From Lepas anatifera (lineage: Eukaryota > Arthropoda > Thecostraca > Lepadidae): a stretch of DNA of 64,000 bases. Positions 1 through 11,032 of this stretch are shown here, piece after piece. The position numbers and the translations under genes are program-made. The notes below the pieces were generated by a model that saw only the letters and a list, made by a program, of their open reading frames with translations, searched no databases and was not told the origin of the DNA. The stretch covers positions 248,001-312,000 of the forward strand of contig JAOTON010002196.1 of the NCBI GenBank assembly GCA_034440635.1, read 5' to 3'. Position 1 is the stretch's first letter, and each line of letters opens with the position of its first letter.

Positions 1-1166
1 CAGAAAAAAGCCTTCGCCATACACTCAGCCACCTTCCGAGGATCCGTTATCTTAGTGCCGTGCACATCCAGCACTGGTGCGGTCGGAGGACAACTCTTTC
101 CCTGCATACTCCTAATACGCCTCCACACTTGTGTTAAAGGCGTAAAACGATTTACACAACACACATAAGATTCCCACCACCTCCTCTTTGCATTAAGGAC
201 CAATCGACGTGCAAATGCTCGAGCGCGTTCGCCGTCGAATGTCTGTTAAAAATACGAAAAGCCCGTTTCCTTTTTAAAATCGCGGTTTTGCACTCGTGGG
301 ACCACCAAGGCACCGGGACGTGCTTTGGCTGACCACGTGTCATGGGTATAAAATACTTCGCAGCAGTGAGGATCATCTGATTAAAATTTGCAATAGCTTG
401 GGTAGCCGAGGCCTCCGGGGAGGCTCCACCGCGCTGCACGCAGCCCCAAAGCCCGACCAATCCGCACGCCCGTGATTCCAACGGTTTCGGCGAGGTCCCG
501 CCACGTGCGGGCCGGCTGGGGATAGAAGGATGGGGAAATGATCACTACCATGGGGATCATCAAGAACGTTCCATTGGAACTGGGTGGAGAGAGACGAAGA
601 ACAAACTGAAAGATCGATGGAGGAAAGGGAGCCAGAAGGCAGAGTAATGTGGGTGGGGCGACCTGAGTTCAGGATACAGAGGGAGTTAAGGTGGAGGAAG
701 CGCTCAGTCGTGCGGCCTCTAGGGCACGCGCGCCCGGTAGGCTCCCCCAAGCTGGGTTATGGGCGTTAAAATCTCCAAGTAAGAGAAAGGGAGTAGGTAA
801 TTGGTCGACTAAGTTATTAAGATCATTTAAATTTAAATTTCCGCCCGGTGGGAGATACAGTGAACAAACGGTCAATTTAGTAAAACCAAGGTCTACCCGG
901 GCGGCTACCGCCTGCAGCACAGTAATTAAAGGTACATGGTGACAAGGAGTAGCATGGTGCACCGCAACCATGACCCCGCCGTATGCTATTGAATTACTAA
1001 AAATATCTTTTCTAAAACTCTGATAATTTCGAATATTTAAAACGGCTCCAGGGGACAACTTTGTCTCTTGGAGGCATAAGACAGACGGGGTATGATCCGA
1101 TAAAATCTGGTGCAGGTCAATAAAATTCGCACGAAGGCCTCGACAGTTCCACTGTAAAAAGGTCAT
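1..1166 (-). pseudogene. ORF2 endonuclease region of a non-LTR retrotransposon, frameshifted
   Basis: The segment at 1166-669 starts with the endonuclease N-terminus (motifs FLQWNCRGL, LCLQETKL and, further on, LLLGDFNAHNPAWGS). Reading continues in a second frame at about 750-373 (GSDHFPILLS, the SDH motif of the endonuclease C-terminal end) and in a third at 481-152. The last bases (about 120 down to 1) encode the segment that normally leads into the reverse transcriptase. The shifts look like single-base indels between stretches that are otherwise open. It would nick target DNA to prime reverse transcription, but as written it cannot make an intact protein. Confidence 0.8.
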
Positions 1167-1231
1167 CTAAGCTAAAAGAAACGGGCTTGGTAAAAAGGAG
1201 AACGACTTGAACTGGCCTACGGTAACTGACC

Positions 1232-2886
1232 CTAGCCCTTCCAAGGGGGGCCGGAACCCCCGTATGGCCCTCTGGCTAGTCCCACGTTTGAACCACCCAG
1301 CCGGTTGCGAACCGGTCCGCGGCCTCGCCCGCTTTCGGTGGAATTACCGCGGGCGCGCGAGGTCTGGGGCTGGCTGAGAGGACTGCCCGCCGGACGTTTT
1401 GTCGGAGACCTACCGCGCGGCACTTCCTCAAAATTTTTTCGCATTGTTGCGACAGTGGACGAGGCAGTGTCGGTAGGAAGCTGTGCTGGCTGCGTCTCGG
1501 TACCCGAAACGGGTGGTGGCTGTGGCGCTGCAGCAGCGCCGCCAATGGGTGCGATGACAGGGGACGGCGGGCGGCGCCCTCCCGCAGGAGAGGCTTTTCC
1601 CCTCGTCCCACGACTACCCATCCATCTGAAACCGGCGGGAATCCACCGGGAGGCGCACCAGGTGTTGGTGCAGAGTCACCGGCACCAGGAGACGGCTGGT
1701 GCTTAGGGGCGGTGACAGACCCCTTTCCCCCATCCCTGGCGGGGGCCGAATGAGGAGAGACAGAAGCGGGGGCGATGACCTGCCCCTCACCCCCCACGGA
1801 GGGGGCGCGCGGAGGAGGTGCCGCCGTCGGCTCAGGAGCCGGGGCGGCGGGCTGGCGTGAAAACACCAGCCCCATCCTCCCTGCCAGGCGAACAAAGTCC
1901 GCCACGGTTAGGGAGCGGATGACCTCCTCCGCGGTCATCCTTGGGGTGTTTGGTATACCTGTAGAGGCTACCTGTGCGAAACTTTTCCGCGGGTGGGACG
2001 CCTCGTATGCGTCCCGTGCCTCACGAAAACTGATACGTTGTGTGGTCTTTATAGAAAGTATTTCTTTTTCTCGGAGAAACTCTGGGCATGATCGGTCTGT
2101 TACCTGGTGGCAACCCCCACAGTTTGCACATTTCAATGCTTCGGCATCACACTCAGTGGTGCTGTGGTGTAACGATGAACACTTCCCACATACACCTTTA
2201 CCTTTGCAGAATCGGGCACTGTGTCCATATTTCTGGCACGTAAAGCATCGCATGGGGCTTGGCACGAAGGGCCTCACCCCGACTCTTGAATATCCAACAA
2301 AGATGTGATTCGGTAACTCTTCTGTGTCAAACGTAAGTATAACAGTGTCAGTGTCGAGCATAGCATCTCCACTTTTCCTACGAATCCTCCGCACCTCCAC
2401 CACTCCGAGTTCCTCAAGTCCTTCAACAATCTCTTCCTCAGACAGCCCCCTTAGCTCCTGACTATTCACCACGCCTTTCTTAAAGTTCTTAGTTCTGTGT
2501 GGCTCTACTGAAATGTTGATTTTGCATGTCTTTTTCGACCCCGAGTCCTTCCTCGTGAACGTCAGTTCCGTCACGGAGAGTGCACGCTCGGCATCCTCGG
2601 TTCGCGAAAACTCAACCTCCAACGATCCGTCACGTAACTTGTCACATCTCACGACCTTGCCCAGACGATCTAGTGCCTCCTTTCGCTTGAATGGTGACAG
2701 TGCTGCAAGGGATGAGGATGTGTCCAGTCCCCTCATTACCAAAACGCGAGGACAGGAAGGCTGGCTCATCGTCTTTTGCGGTTTGGGTGCAGGTGTCTGC
2801 ATGGTCCCTTCCCCTCTAGGGGGTTGAGAGGTGTCTACCTCCAGTGGAGGGTGCGGAGAGGGATTTGTGGTGTGTGTGGTATCCAT
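1232..2886 (-). CDS. ORF1 (gag-like nucleic-acid chaperone) of the same retrotransposon
   Basis: The 536-codon frame 2886-1276 encodes a Pro/Ser/Thr-rich start, an RRM/PRE-like middle region and, at about residues 214-268, three cysteine-histidine knuckles: CFTCQKYGHSARFC, CGKCSSLHHSTTEC and CANCGGCHQVTDRSC. A Pro/Ala-rich tail follows. This is the ORF1 architecture of I/Jockey-type LINEs, which coats the element RNA. Near 1615 the C-terminal composition fits the overlapping frame ending at 1232 better, so a one-base shift probably separates body and tail. The start is the first ATG of the frame; ORF2 begins about 65 bases after the ORF1 end. Confidence 0.75.
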
Positions 2887-4265
2887 GAGAGTATGATTAA
2901 TTTCGGCCAGCCACGTGCGCCCCCTTCCAACGAGGGTGCTACAGGGCGAAACGACGCACGGGCTGGCTATGCGGGGGAGACGCCGCCGTTACAGAGGGGG
3001 AGAGAGACTCACCAAACCCCCACTGCCCCGACGACGGTCCCCCCTTGCACCTAGCCTGGACGACCCCGGGCGGGGCGCGGACACCCCTCCCTCCCCGGGT
3101 GAAGTCGGGCCCTCACCAAAGGAGGGAAGGACAGCCGAGCCCCACCAAAGGCCGGCAGACTTTTACAATGCTGCTACTCTTGTCGATGCCTTCAAGAGTT
3201 CCCCGCCCTTGCGGAAATCCAGACCAAAGTAGAGTGTTGCTAGAGGCACACGAACGAACACAGCGCCTACCTCAGCTCAGCTACCAGGACTCCTTCATCC
3301 CGGGGTACGGGTCGGTGCGCAGCTCACCTTAAAAAGACAGGCGCCCTCGCACGGCCTCATCGGAGCAGGCGACTACCACCTGCTCGTCACAACTGAATCC
3401 CGGCTGGTCCGAGAGAAGCGAGCCCCCGGCCCGCAGGGCCGGCGATTAGAGGGATCCAATCGCCAGCCACACAAGCCGGAGGCCCACATACACCCAGACC
3501 ATCCAGGAATCATAGGCACGTGCAAGGACGCCCATGATACTGGGATAATGTGGGTAACTGGGAAGTTATGAGTTGGAAAAGGAAGAGGGTCGGTCTGCGC
3601 TGTCCAGCCCAGACACGCGCCGCACGCGACCGAGGTGTCCACACTCAAGACGAGCAAGAGTGCACACACCCCCGCCACCCGCGGAGACACGCCGGGCCAG
3701 ACAACGCAGACAGTGGGCAGGAGGGGTGTTTAGGAGTGGACAGAAAGGATACGGGTGGAAAGGCATGGAGAGATAAGGAAGTAAGGAAAGAAGAGGAAAA
3801 GGAACAAGGAGTTGGTTGGATTTGAATTTAGGAAGGCCAAGAAAGGATGAGGATGGCAGTTTCGATTTGGCCTCTCGACCGAAGGCGAGGGGCGAAACCC
3901 ATCCTGCCAACTGGGGTCGCGGGTGTCGTCACATCCCGTACCCAATTATCCATGTGCCGGACCTGTCAGCAGGTGCAAACGAGTCCGGCAGATGAAAATT
4001 GGTCCCCTGCGGGTGAGCAAATGTATTGAAATGAACGCTGAAATATAGTGGCAGGGAGAGGAGATCAAATAAGGACAACAAAAAATCCTGAAGATGACAA
4101 ATGGAAAGCATTCCTGATATTGCATGTCATGTGTTATACCGGGACCCCATATATGTAAGGTCTCTCCGTGTGTTGTGTAGTTTTAGGGCGCTTCAGCGTC
4201 TAGGCTATATCGCGCTCTATCTCTCCTCATGTGGGTGCTGACGGTGATGTTATCCTGTTTCGCAG

Positions 4266-4356
4266 GCAAGGAGCTCTCGTTCCCGGAGTTCTACCCCACC
4301 GGCTGTCTGCTGGGCCGGGTGAACCTGGTCGACTGCTTGCCTCAGGAAGTCTACCA
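4266..4356 (+). CDS. TRIP4: TRIP4 / ASC-1 internal exon, ASCH domain
   Basis: The exon lies between a pyrimidine-rich acceptor (ending tttcgcag) and the donor gtgagt at 4357. It reads GKELSFPEFYPTGCLLGRV followed by NLVDCLPQEVYQ. I recognise this as the ASCH domain of activating signal cointegrator 1 (TRIP4); the PxGCLLG-V-L-DCL signature is characteristic. ASC-1 is a transcription coactivator and a subunit of the ASC-1 complex used in ribosome rescue and alkylation repair, and the ASCH fold binds nucleic acid. It enters with one base carried over from the previous exon and leaves with two bases of a codon, which join the next exon in frame. Upstream exons are not visible in the window. Confidence 0.88.
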
Positions 4357-4778
4357 GTGAGTTCACCTGCAGTCTCCGCTGGGGTCACGTGACTGGCTCG
4401 AATGCCGCGATAGCTGCTTCTGTTTAATTTCAGATTTTGACCGATAAGTGTTTGTAAGTGTGTGTAGATCTTATTAGAAAATGTGTTGTATGTTTTGGGG
4501 TATTGTGGATTCAAAAGAAGCAAATGGAAACAAAAGGGATTTCTTGAGCGGAAAACGTGTTAATGTACCTGAACGGTTTGTTTGTTCTTATTGAGAAAGA
4601 AACTAGGAAGCTTCTTGGGTATTACCATAAAATCTACCTTTCTACTCTCTTTGCATCGTTTGTTTCTGACGTCGCAAGTTGAAATCCCTGCAGGCATCAT
4701 CAGTTTCGCTAGCGCTGGCGTGGGTTGCCAGCAGTGGCGTGCTGATTGCGTCTGACCGACGCCCTCGCTCCGACCCAG

Positions 4779-4882
4779 GGACCAGTATCCGGATGGCGAG
4801 AGCGAGTCCCCGTACGTGATGATCTGCAGCGACCCTGAACAGCTGCTGGTCAAGTTTCCCATGAAAGGACAACACAAAATCT
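4779..4882 (+). CDS. TRIP4: TRIP4 / ASC-1 exon, ASCH domain continued
   Basis: The acceptor is cgacccag at 4778 and the donor gtgagt begins at 4883. The exon joins the preceding one in frame and encodes DQYPDGESESPYVMICSDP then EQLLVKFPMKGQHKI. The tail (VKFPMKG-HKI) matches the end of the ASCH domain in animal TRIP4. It leaves one base that pairs with the next exon to make the tyrosine of the C-terminal KLD motif. Confidence 0.88.
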
Positions 4883-5110
4883 GTGAGTGCGACCATGTCG
4901 CCGGAGCGTGCCGATCACCCCGTGCCGCCACGATCAGTGCAATTAGTAACGGACAAGAAGTTGTAGTAGCGAATAATAATCACGAGCGAATATTGAACAG
5001 CGAACAGCTCCATGGTATAGCTTTAAATGTGTGGCGGTAATGTCCCACTCCGCACTCCCTGGAGCACAGTCCGCTAATCTTACCATCTTCACCTGGTTCC
5101 GTACTTTCAG

Positions 5111-5166
5111 ACAAGCTGGACACGACGATTCACCAGGCGGCGAAGAAGATGCTGGCGGCCAGCTGA
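5111..5166 (+). CDS. TRIP4: TRIP4 / ASC-1 terminal exon with stop codon
   Basis: After the acceptor gtactttcag, the exon reads (Y)KLDTTIHQAAKKMLAAS and stops with TGA at 5164-5166. This is the expected C-terminus of TRIP4 (KLD...IHQ.AKK). The three exons together give a continuous, phase-consistent reading frame with no frameshift, so this gene appears intact here. Confidence 0.88.
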
Positions 5167-5960
5167 AGGTCTGTGATTGGCTGAGACGCCGGCGAGGGAG
5201 CAGCGGCTCGTCCCGCGGGGAGGCTGCGTGCTGGGATCGCGGGCAGACGGTACGGCAGATGTGTTCTCTTTGAAGCGTGCGGTGCTTCCTGCTATGCCTT
5301 ATCTGGCTGCTTGCGCTTGCTGCGACTCAAGGAGAGGTGATCACAGATCGCACTGAAGTCGCCACGTGGCCAGATCCAGCCGTTCATGTCTGTGATCGAT
5401 CGTCGTGGTAATGAAGGACTCGCGTGGATATTTATTGAAAGGGACTTGACTATCAATGCTTTTATGTAAGCTCTACATGAGTTTAACGACCGGATGTTTG
5501 TCATGTGAATGAAACTGAGGATAAATTTTGGGAAATCTAGTTTTGTAGTGCAGCATCCAATTCCAGCCCAATCTAGTTGGTACTGACTGTGTACCTAGTC
5601 TTTTTGACGCGAGCTCGCCAGGGTTGTGTGGTTAACGCACCTATTGTTTTTGAAGCTGCTCATCTCGTCTGTTTCAAAAGGACCATTCCTATCATGGTGC
5701 CGAAGCGTCCAGGATAGATGAAATCTTCCCTAATCACCAGCATCGGGCTCTAGGGCGCCCCACCGATGGTAATTAGGAGCGGAGATCACCTAGACTGGAG
5801 ACAAGAGCGGTACTTATGAGACAGCCAGGATATTTACTGGGGGCGGAGTGAAAAAGTGCTGTAAACAAGGGCACATAAGGTGGTTTGGGGCGCACATGGG
5901 GAATTGCATCAAATCGTGAGCACGTCTGATCTGCCCTATCCTGTCCAATTGGTTAGAAAG

Positions 5961-6002
5961 AATAAAAGACTTCAGCACACCGTGGCGATTTATTGAAATA
6001 AA
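5961..6002 (+). terminator. Candidate polyadenylation signals for TRIP4
   Basis: Two AATAAA hexamers occur at 5961-5966 and 5997-6002, about 800 bases after the TRIP4 stop. They are the first canonical hexamers I noticed downstream on the plus strand. No other evidence supports their use. Confidence 0.3.
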
Positions 6003-7211
6003 GTCTCCAATTTGAGCTTAAATACAAGGTGCGGAGCTCACTGGTGTTGTCTTGGGATGTAGTTGCGTACACTACGGTACACACTGAACGTACGCGGCCT
6101 ACGGCGCCGCTCGCGCCGCCGCTCACACGCTCAACTGCGCGTCCGTGCGAGTAATAAACATAACACCAAGCGGCGACCAACGGATGACAGTCCACGCGTC
6201 TGTGGTCGGTGCCGGCCGCAACAACGGGAGGGCGCGGCGGTGGGATGGTCCCCTCAGGCGGGGGGTGGGGCCGCCCCGCCCACACTAACGACACGACGCC
6301 TGGCCTCAGCAGACTGACGAGCCTGCGATCCGGGGCCCCTGCCACGGCTCGGCGGCTGGACCCCGAGTCGACCTCTCTACAACACGACACGAACAGGACA
6401 GACCGCGCAGACACCGCCGCGGCGCGCTCCATGCCCACCCACGATAGCTTCTAACCAAGACCACTTGCGATTGCTGCCTCTGCGCGACGGCAGCGGCGCA
6501 CGGCGCTGCGCTGCACAATCTATTTGTTACACGGCCCTGGTGCTACGCTGCTCCACCGTTATACTGCCTCAGAGATACACTGCTCCATAGGTCCACTGTT
6601 CTAGTGTCGCACTGTCTCACCACAGTGTTCAGGGCATTACACTGCCTCACCGCAGCACTGTTCCAGGCGCTATTGCGCCTCACCGCTCCAGTGTTGTATA
6701 ACTGCCTCACCGCTGCACCGCCGGCGTGAGAGAACGTCCTGCGCGGCAATCGTGCCCACTGCATAATCGGCTGTGTCAGGAAACACGTTCACGCTCCACT
6801 TCCAATTCCCGAGACCAGCATGCTGGGCGACTGGGCCCAACGCGCGTCACTGGCTCGCCTGCTCTACTGCCGATGCAGTAGTTCCCCATTCCCCTTGGCA
6901 ACACAGGCCCGCCCGCACGTGGAGCCTTTGTATAACCGTCCTGACGCGTCAGGCTCGTCTACCGAGTTTGTGCAGCTCCGGCTCTCACGGAGCATTATTC
7001 ACCATCGTGTCGGAGACGCCCGGCTGCGTCTCAGCAGTAGCCGCCCGGCGGCGGTGCGGCCGCGTCCAGGTCCGGGTCGGCGCCGCGACACGGCAGCGGC
7101 TGAGCGGCACGGCCGCGTCACCTCGGCGGCTCGCGGCGCGGTCGGCCCGGCCGCCGTGGACGCTGGCCCGCCTCCTCGTACACCAGGCCACCGTCAGCCG
7201 CGTCCGCGCCA

Positions 7212-7285
7212 CCTGCGCCGCACACGGACGCGTCAGTAGAGATGTAAACCTGCGCCGCACACGGACGGGTCAGTACAGATGTACA
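7212..7285. repeat. Two tandem copies of a 37-bp unit
   Basis: The phrase cctgcgccgcacacggacg begins at 7212 and again at 7249, each followed by (c/g)gtcagta(g/c)agatgta. The two units are nearly identical. Confidence 0.8.
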
Positions 7286-7944
7286 GCCGGTTCCACACTG
7301 ATTGGTAGGCACTACGCTCGATTGTTTCACAAATATCTTGAAAACGACTAGACGCCTATTTTGAAGAGCTCATGAAATGTAGAACCCTACGAACTGGATG
7401 AGACGTCAATTTTGAAATCATGGACAAAAACTTTTACTCCGATGATGTTCGGAGTCTTTTCTCAACTGCTCTCGAATTTTGGACCTGATGAAGTATTTTT
7501 CCACGCCACTTCATGCATCAGGTCAAAAAGCGCAACAGGTACGACAAAAATGGTGTCGGCACAAACCGACACTTGAAATATATATTCGCTAAAACGACCG
7601 CAACCTACTGCCAGCACTCGGGCGTACATACCCCAGCGGGCCGTGCGTATTTTTACGAGGATAGAACTTCCCGCCTTAAAATAATACATTACGCATAGAA
7701 TATCCGACTGGTGTAAAGGCCGCACAACATAAAATAATGAAACAAAAATTTCAGTGCACTCAGGGTCCTACAACCAGTCGTAATTAGCCGTAGCCGTCCA
7801 AGGCATCTAAGCGATGAGTTGATGGGTGATGTTCCGCTGTCGCATCCGTGAATGCGGGCGGCGTTACCTACCCCATTCCCTAAAGCCTCTGATGAAAAAA
7901 GGGAACGCGGTACCTTCATAATGGGACTCGACCTGAGGTAGCCG

Positions 7945-8440
7945 TGTGATAAAGCTTGCCGCGAAACCACTGGATCGATATTCCATTCATCCCAGAACTT
8001 ACCGTTCGCGAGAAAAAAATTCACCCCTTACCGGCCCCGTCCAGGGGTGGTCACGTGGTATGAGGTGATCTTGGGCGTAATGCTCAAGCCCCGCAGCGCG
8101 GACAAATGTTTATTACTTGAACCTCTTCAAAACTTCATGCTAAACATACCTTTAGTGCTGGCGACTAAAAATATGTATAACTCTTCAACATAACTTTCCT
8201 CAAGTTTGAAATGTGAAATGTATTTTGATATATCACGAAAATAGCGGAAATGGGTAAGATTCACTTTGGATCAAAATAATAGGCTCGTTTAGCTAAATAT
8301 GTTTCATTTCTTTTCTTAATCATTTGTGACACAAATCAAAGAGGTTAAGTCTGGCACAAGTTGCCAGGTCATGCCCACACGCGGATATGAAGACTCCGCA
8401 CTTGGCAAAGGAAAATAAAAAGATAAGAATATTGGACTTC
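7945..8440. repeat. Dispersed repeat, copy A (partner at 61865-62365)
   Basis: This stretch aligns by eye, in the same orientation, with 61865-62365. Shared landmarks are 'gaacttaccg', 'cctcttcaaaaact', 'ggctcgtttagctaaa' / 'gcctcgtttagctaaa', 'catttcatt' and 'aagttgccag'. The copies are clearly diverged. No ORF or terminal repeat is evident. Confidence 0.7.
8109..8114 (-). terminator. Candidate polyadenylation hexamer for the PRRC2-like gene
   Basis: Plus-strand tttatt (AATAAA on the minus strand) lies about 560 bases past the PRRC2 stop. It falls within the dispersed repeat, so support is weak. Confidence 0.2.
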
Positions 8441-8674
8441 ACGATCCGATGTGCATGTTTTTATCTGAAACAAATAAACTAAATTATTTGGTAAAAAACA
8501 CCAACTATATTCTGGCAGAAAAAATCAAAATTGGAAATCAGTGCAATCGATCAACAGCGCATTAATGGCAAAAACAAAAACATTATTTTGTATGCATTAT
8601 TTTGTATGCCTCCCAAAATGTCACGCTTGTCTGACTTGGCCGGCATGCCTACCAGCTGGTGGCTCTGCGTGTCA

Positions 8675-8866
8675 TCAGCACCCACCGTGCTGTCCGGCGG
8701 CGGCGGCGGCTGCAGCGGCGGCGAACAGCACGTGGGCGGGGTGCATCGGCGGCTCCGGCTGACGCAGCGTGGCCAGCAGGCGCGGCGGCCGCTGCTCGGC
8801 ACCCACCGCCGCCGGCTGTGGCGGCGCCACTGACGTCACCACCCGGCCCGGCGCCGTCATCGCCGG
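8675..8866 (-). CDS. PRRC2: PRRC2-like gene, probable terminal exon
   Basis: The acceptor tgtcctacag ends at 8867 and the reading frame enters at phase 0, matching the phase-0 end of the exon at 10484-10744. It encodes a Pro/Ala-rich tail starting PAMTAPGRVVTSVAPPQP and stops at 8675-8677. An internal gtgggt could also act as a donor, so further 3' exons are possible. The low-complexity sequence carries no family signature on its own; the call rests on phase and position. The acceptor is the last, truncated unit of the 31-bp array that fills the preceding intron. Confidence 0.5.
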   Translation of the reverse strand, partial: PAMTAPGRVVTSVAPPQPAAVGAEQRPPRLLATLRQPEPPMHPAHVLFAAAAAAAAAGQHGGC

Positions 8867-8867
8867 C

Positions 8868-10435
8868 TGTAGGACACGACGGATCGTCAGTACAGCCCCA
8901 GCTAACACCACGGACCGTCAGAACAGACACCGCGGACCGACAGTAGAGCAAACCTCACACTGCGGAACGTCGGTACAGAAAACCTGACACCACGGACTGT
9001 TAGCACAGCCCCGACTGATAAAACGGACCGTCAGTACAGCCCTATATAACACCACGGACCGTCAGTACTACCCTATGTAATACCACGGACCGTTAGTACA
9101 GCCCTATATAACACCACGGACCGTCAGTACAGCCCTATACAACACCACGGACCGTCAGTAATGCCCTATATAACACCACGGACCGTCAGTACTACCCTAT
9201 ATAATACCACGGACCGTCAGTAATGCCCTATATAACACCATGGACCGTAAGTACTAGCCTATATAACACCACGGACCGTCAGTACTACCCTATATAACAC
9301 CACGGACCGTCAGTAATGCCCTATATAACACCACGGACCGTCAGTAATGCCCTATATAACACCACGGACCGTCAGTACTACCCTATATAATACCACGGAC
9401 CGTCAGTACTACCCTATATAACACCACGGACCGTCAGTACTACCCTATATAACACCACGGACCGTCAGTACTACCCTATATAACACCACGGACCGTCAGT
9501 ACTACCCTATATATCACCACGGACCGTCAGTACTACCCTATATAACACCACGGACCGTTAGTACAGCCCTATATAACGCCACGGACCGTCAGTACTACCC
9601 TATATAACACCACGGACCGTCAGTACTACCCTATATAACACCACGGACCGTCAGTAATGCCCTATATAACACCACGGACCGTCAGTACTACCCTATATAA
9701 CACCACGGACCGTTAGTACCGCCCTATATAACACCACGGACCGTCAGTAATGCCCTATATAACACCACGGACCGTCAGTAATGCCCTATATAACACCATG
9801 GACCGTCAGTACTACCCCATATAAAACCACGGACCGTCAGTACAGCCCTATATAACACCACGGATCGTCAGTACAGCCCCAGCTAACACCACGGACCGTC
9901 AGAACAGACACCGCGGACCGACAGTACAGCAAACCTCACACTGCGGAACGTCGGTACAGAAAACCTGACACCACGGACTGTTAGCACAGCCCCGACTGAT
10001 AACACGGGCCGTCAGTACAACCCTATGTAATACCACGGACCGTTAGTACAGCCCTATATAACACCACGGACCGTCAGTACTACCCTATATAATACCACGG
10101 ACCGTTAGTAAAGCCCTATATAACACCACGGACCGTCAGTAATGCCCTATATAACACCACGGACCGTCAGCACAGCCCTATATAACACCACGGACCGTCA
10201 GTAATGCCCTATATAACACCACGGACCATCAGTACAGCCCTATATAACACCACGGACCGTCAGTAATGCCCTATATAACACCACGGACCGTCAGTACTGC
10301 CCTATATAACACCATGGATCGTCAGTACTGTCCTATATAACACCACAGAGCGTCAGTACAAAACCAAGCTAACACCACAGACCGTCAGTACAGCCCCGAC
10401 TGACACCACGGACCGTCAGTACAGTTACAGTACAG
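8868..10435. repeat. 31-bp minisatellite filling a PRRC2 intron
   Basis: The plus-strand unit is ctatataacaccacggaccg followed by tcagtactacc. About 50 units fit in the array by length. Unit variants differ mainly in the last seven bases (tactacc, taatgcc, tacagcc). Outer units are more diverged (agctaacacc, gactgacacc). A block of atypical units at 8881-9020 recurs almost unchanged at 9862-10000, which shows a higher-order duplication of about 981 bp. Every core unit carries a TATATAA motif on the plus strand and TATATAG|GG on the minus strand. Confidence 0.95.
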
Positions 10436-10483
10436 CCACGAGTGGCACCCCACCCCACCTCAGTTCCGGCGGAGTCGGCTCAC

Positions 10484-10744
10484 CTGGTGCTGCAGCGGTC
10501 CGGGCCCGGGCCGGGCCGCCGGCCGTCGGATGGGACTCTGGCAGGGCGCCGGCGGCCGCGTCTGCTGGTGCTGGTGCTGAGGTGGCGGCGGCGCCGGCGA
10601 GGGAGCGCCGCCGCTGCTGGGAGAGCGCGAGCCGGCGGCCGTCTCGGCCCGCCACGGCGCCGCCGCACGCAGCGCCAGACCGCCGGCGGCCGAGGTGGCA
10701 GCGCCGAACCCAGCCAGCCCGAACGTCGCCAGGTGTGGCTCCGG
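10484..10744 (-). CDS. PRRC2: PRRC2-like gene, Pro/Gln-rich exon
   Basis: The acceptor (ending cgctgcag) and the donor gtgagc bound 261 bases, exactly 87 codons, phase 0 at both ends. The encoded segment starts PEPHLATFGLAGFGAATSAA and ends with a Pro/Gln/Arg-rich stretch (PPPPQHQHQQTRPP). The phase matches the YYQ end of the large exon upstream. The product is intrinsically disordered by composition, as is usual for the middle and C-terminal parts of PRRC2 proteins. Confidence 0.65.
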
Positions 10745-11032
10745 CTGCAGCGGCCCTCCCCCTGGGGCAGTACCGGGTCAGAGGTCAGAGTCGGCTCTAC
10801 AGGCTGGTCAGGCTGGGCATACCGGGTACACAGGGGATCATCAGACAACTGACCTGGGTTACTGAACCCCTCCCCCACCGAGATATACGCTCCCAACTTT
10901 ACGGAACTTACCGTTACATTCGTTGTGAGTTAGACAAAATGACCCCAGTACAATATCAGTAGTCTACAAACAAGTAAAAATGAAATGAAAAGCATGTGCA
11001 GGTGCGTCACCAGAGCCTTCGTCACCGCTCAC

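Larger units (their letters stand above)
1..4050 (-). mobile_element. Decayed non-LTR retrotransposon (I/Jockey-like), minus strand
   Basis: Read on the minus strand, a CCHC ORF1 (2886 down to about 1232) is followed by an ORF2 that begins with an apurinic-type endonuclease (1166 downward) and leaves the window at position 1, near the start of the reverse transcriptase. This order is typical of arthropod I/Jockey-group LINEs. The stretch from 2887 to about 4050 has no recognisable gene and may be the element's 5' UTR; its 5' end is not defined. The element lies upstream of the TRIP4 exons, so it may sit in a TRIP4 intron, on the opposite strand. Confidence 0.75.
5167..8674. other. TRIP4 3' flank and intergenic DNA between convergent genes
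   Basis: No conserved protein is readable on either strand. About 6050-7340 is GC-rich and gives many overlapping low-complexity ORFs in several frames, none protein-like. 6540-6770 is a degenerate repeat of phrases like actgcctcaccgc. 7212-7285 is a 37-bp tandem duplication. From about 7945 the DNA belongs to a dispersed repeat (separate entry). Confidence 0.6.

Noticed and set aside
5953..7351. Several overlapping 60-190-codon ORFs in GC-rich DNA
   Set aside because: They are Arg/Ala/Pro-rich shadows in several frames without conserved motifs.
8868..10435. CRISPR-like appearance of regularly spaced repeats
   Set aside because: Units are contiguous with no unique spacers, and the context is a eukaryotic intron; it is a minisatellite. 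The same applies to 58908-60245.
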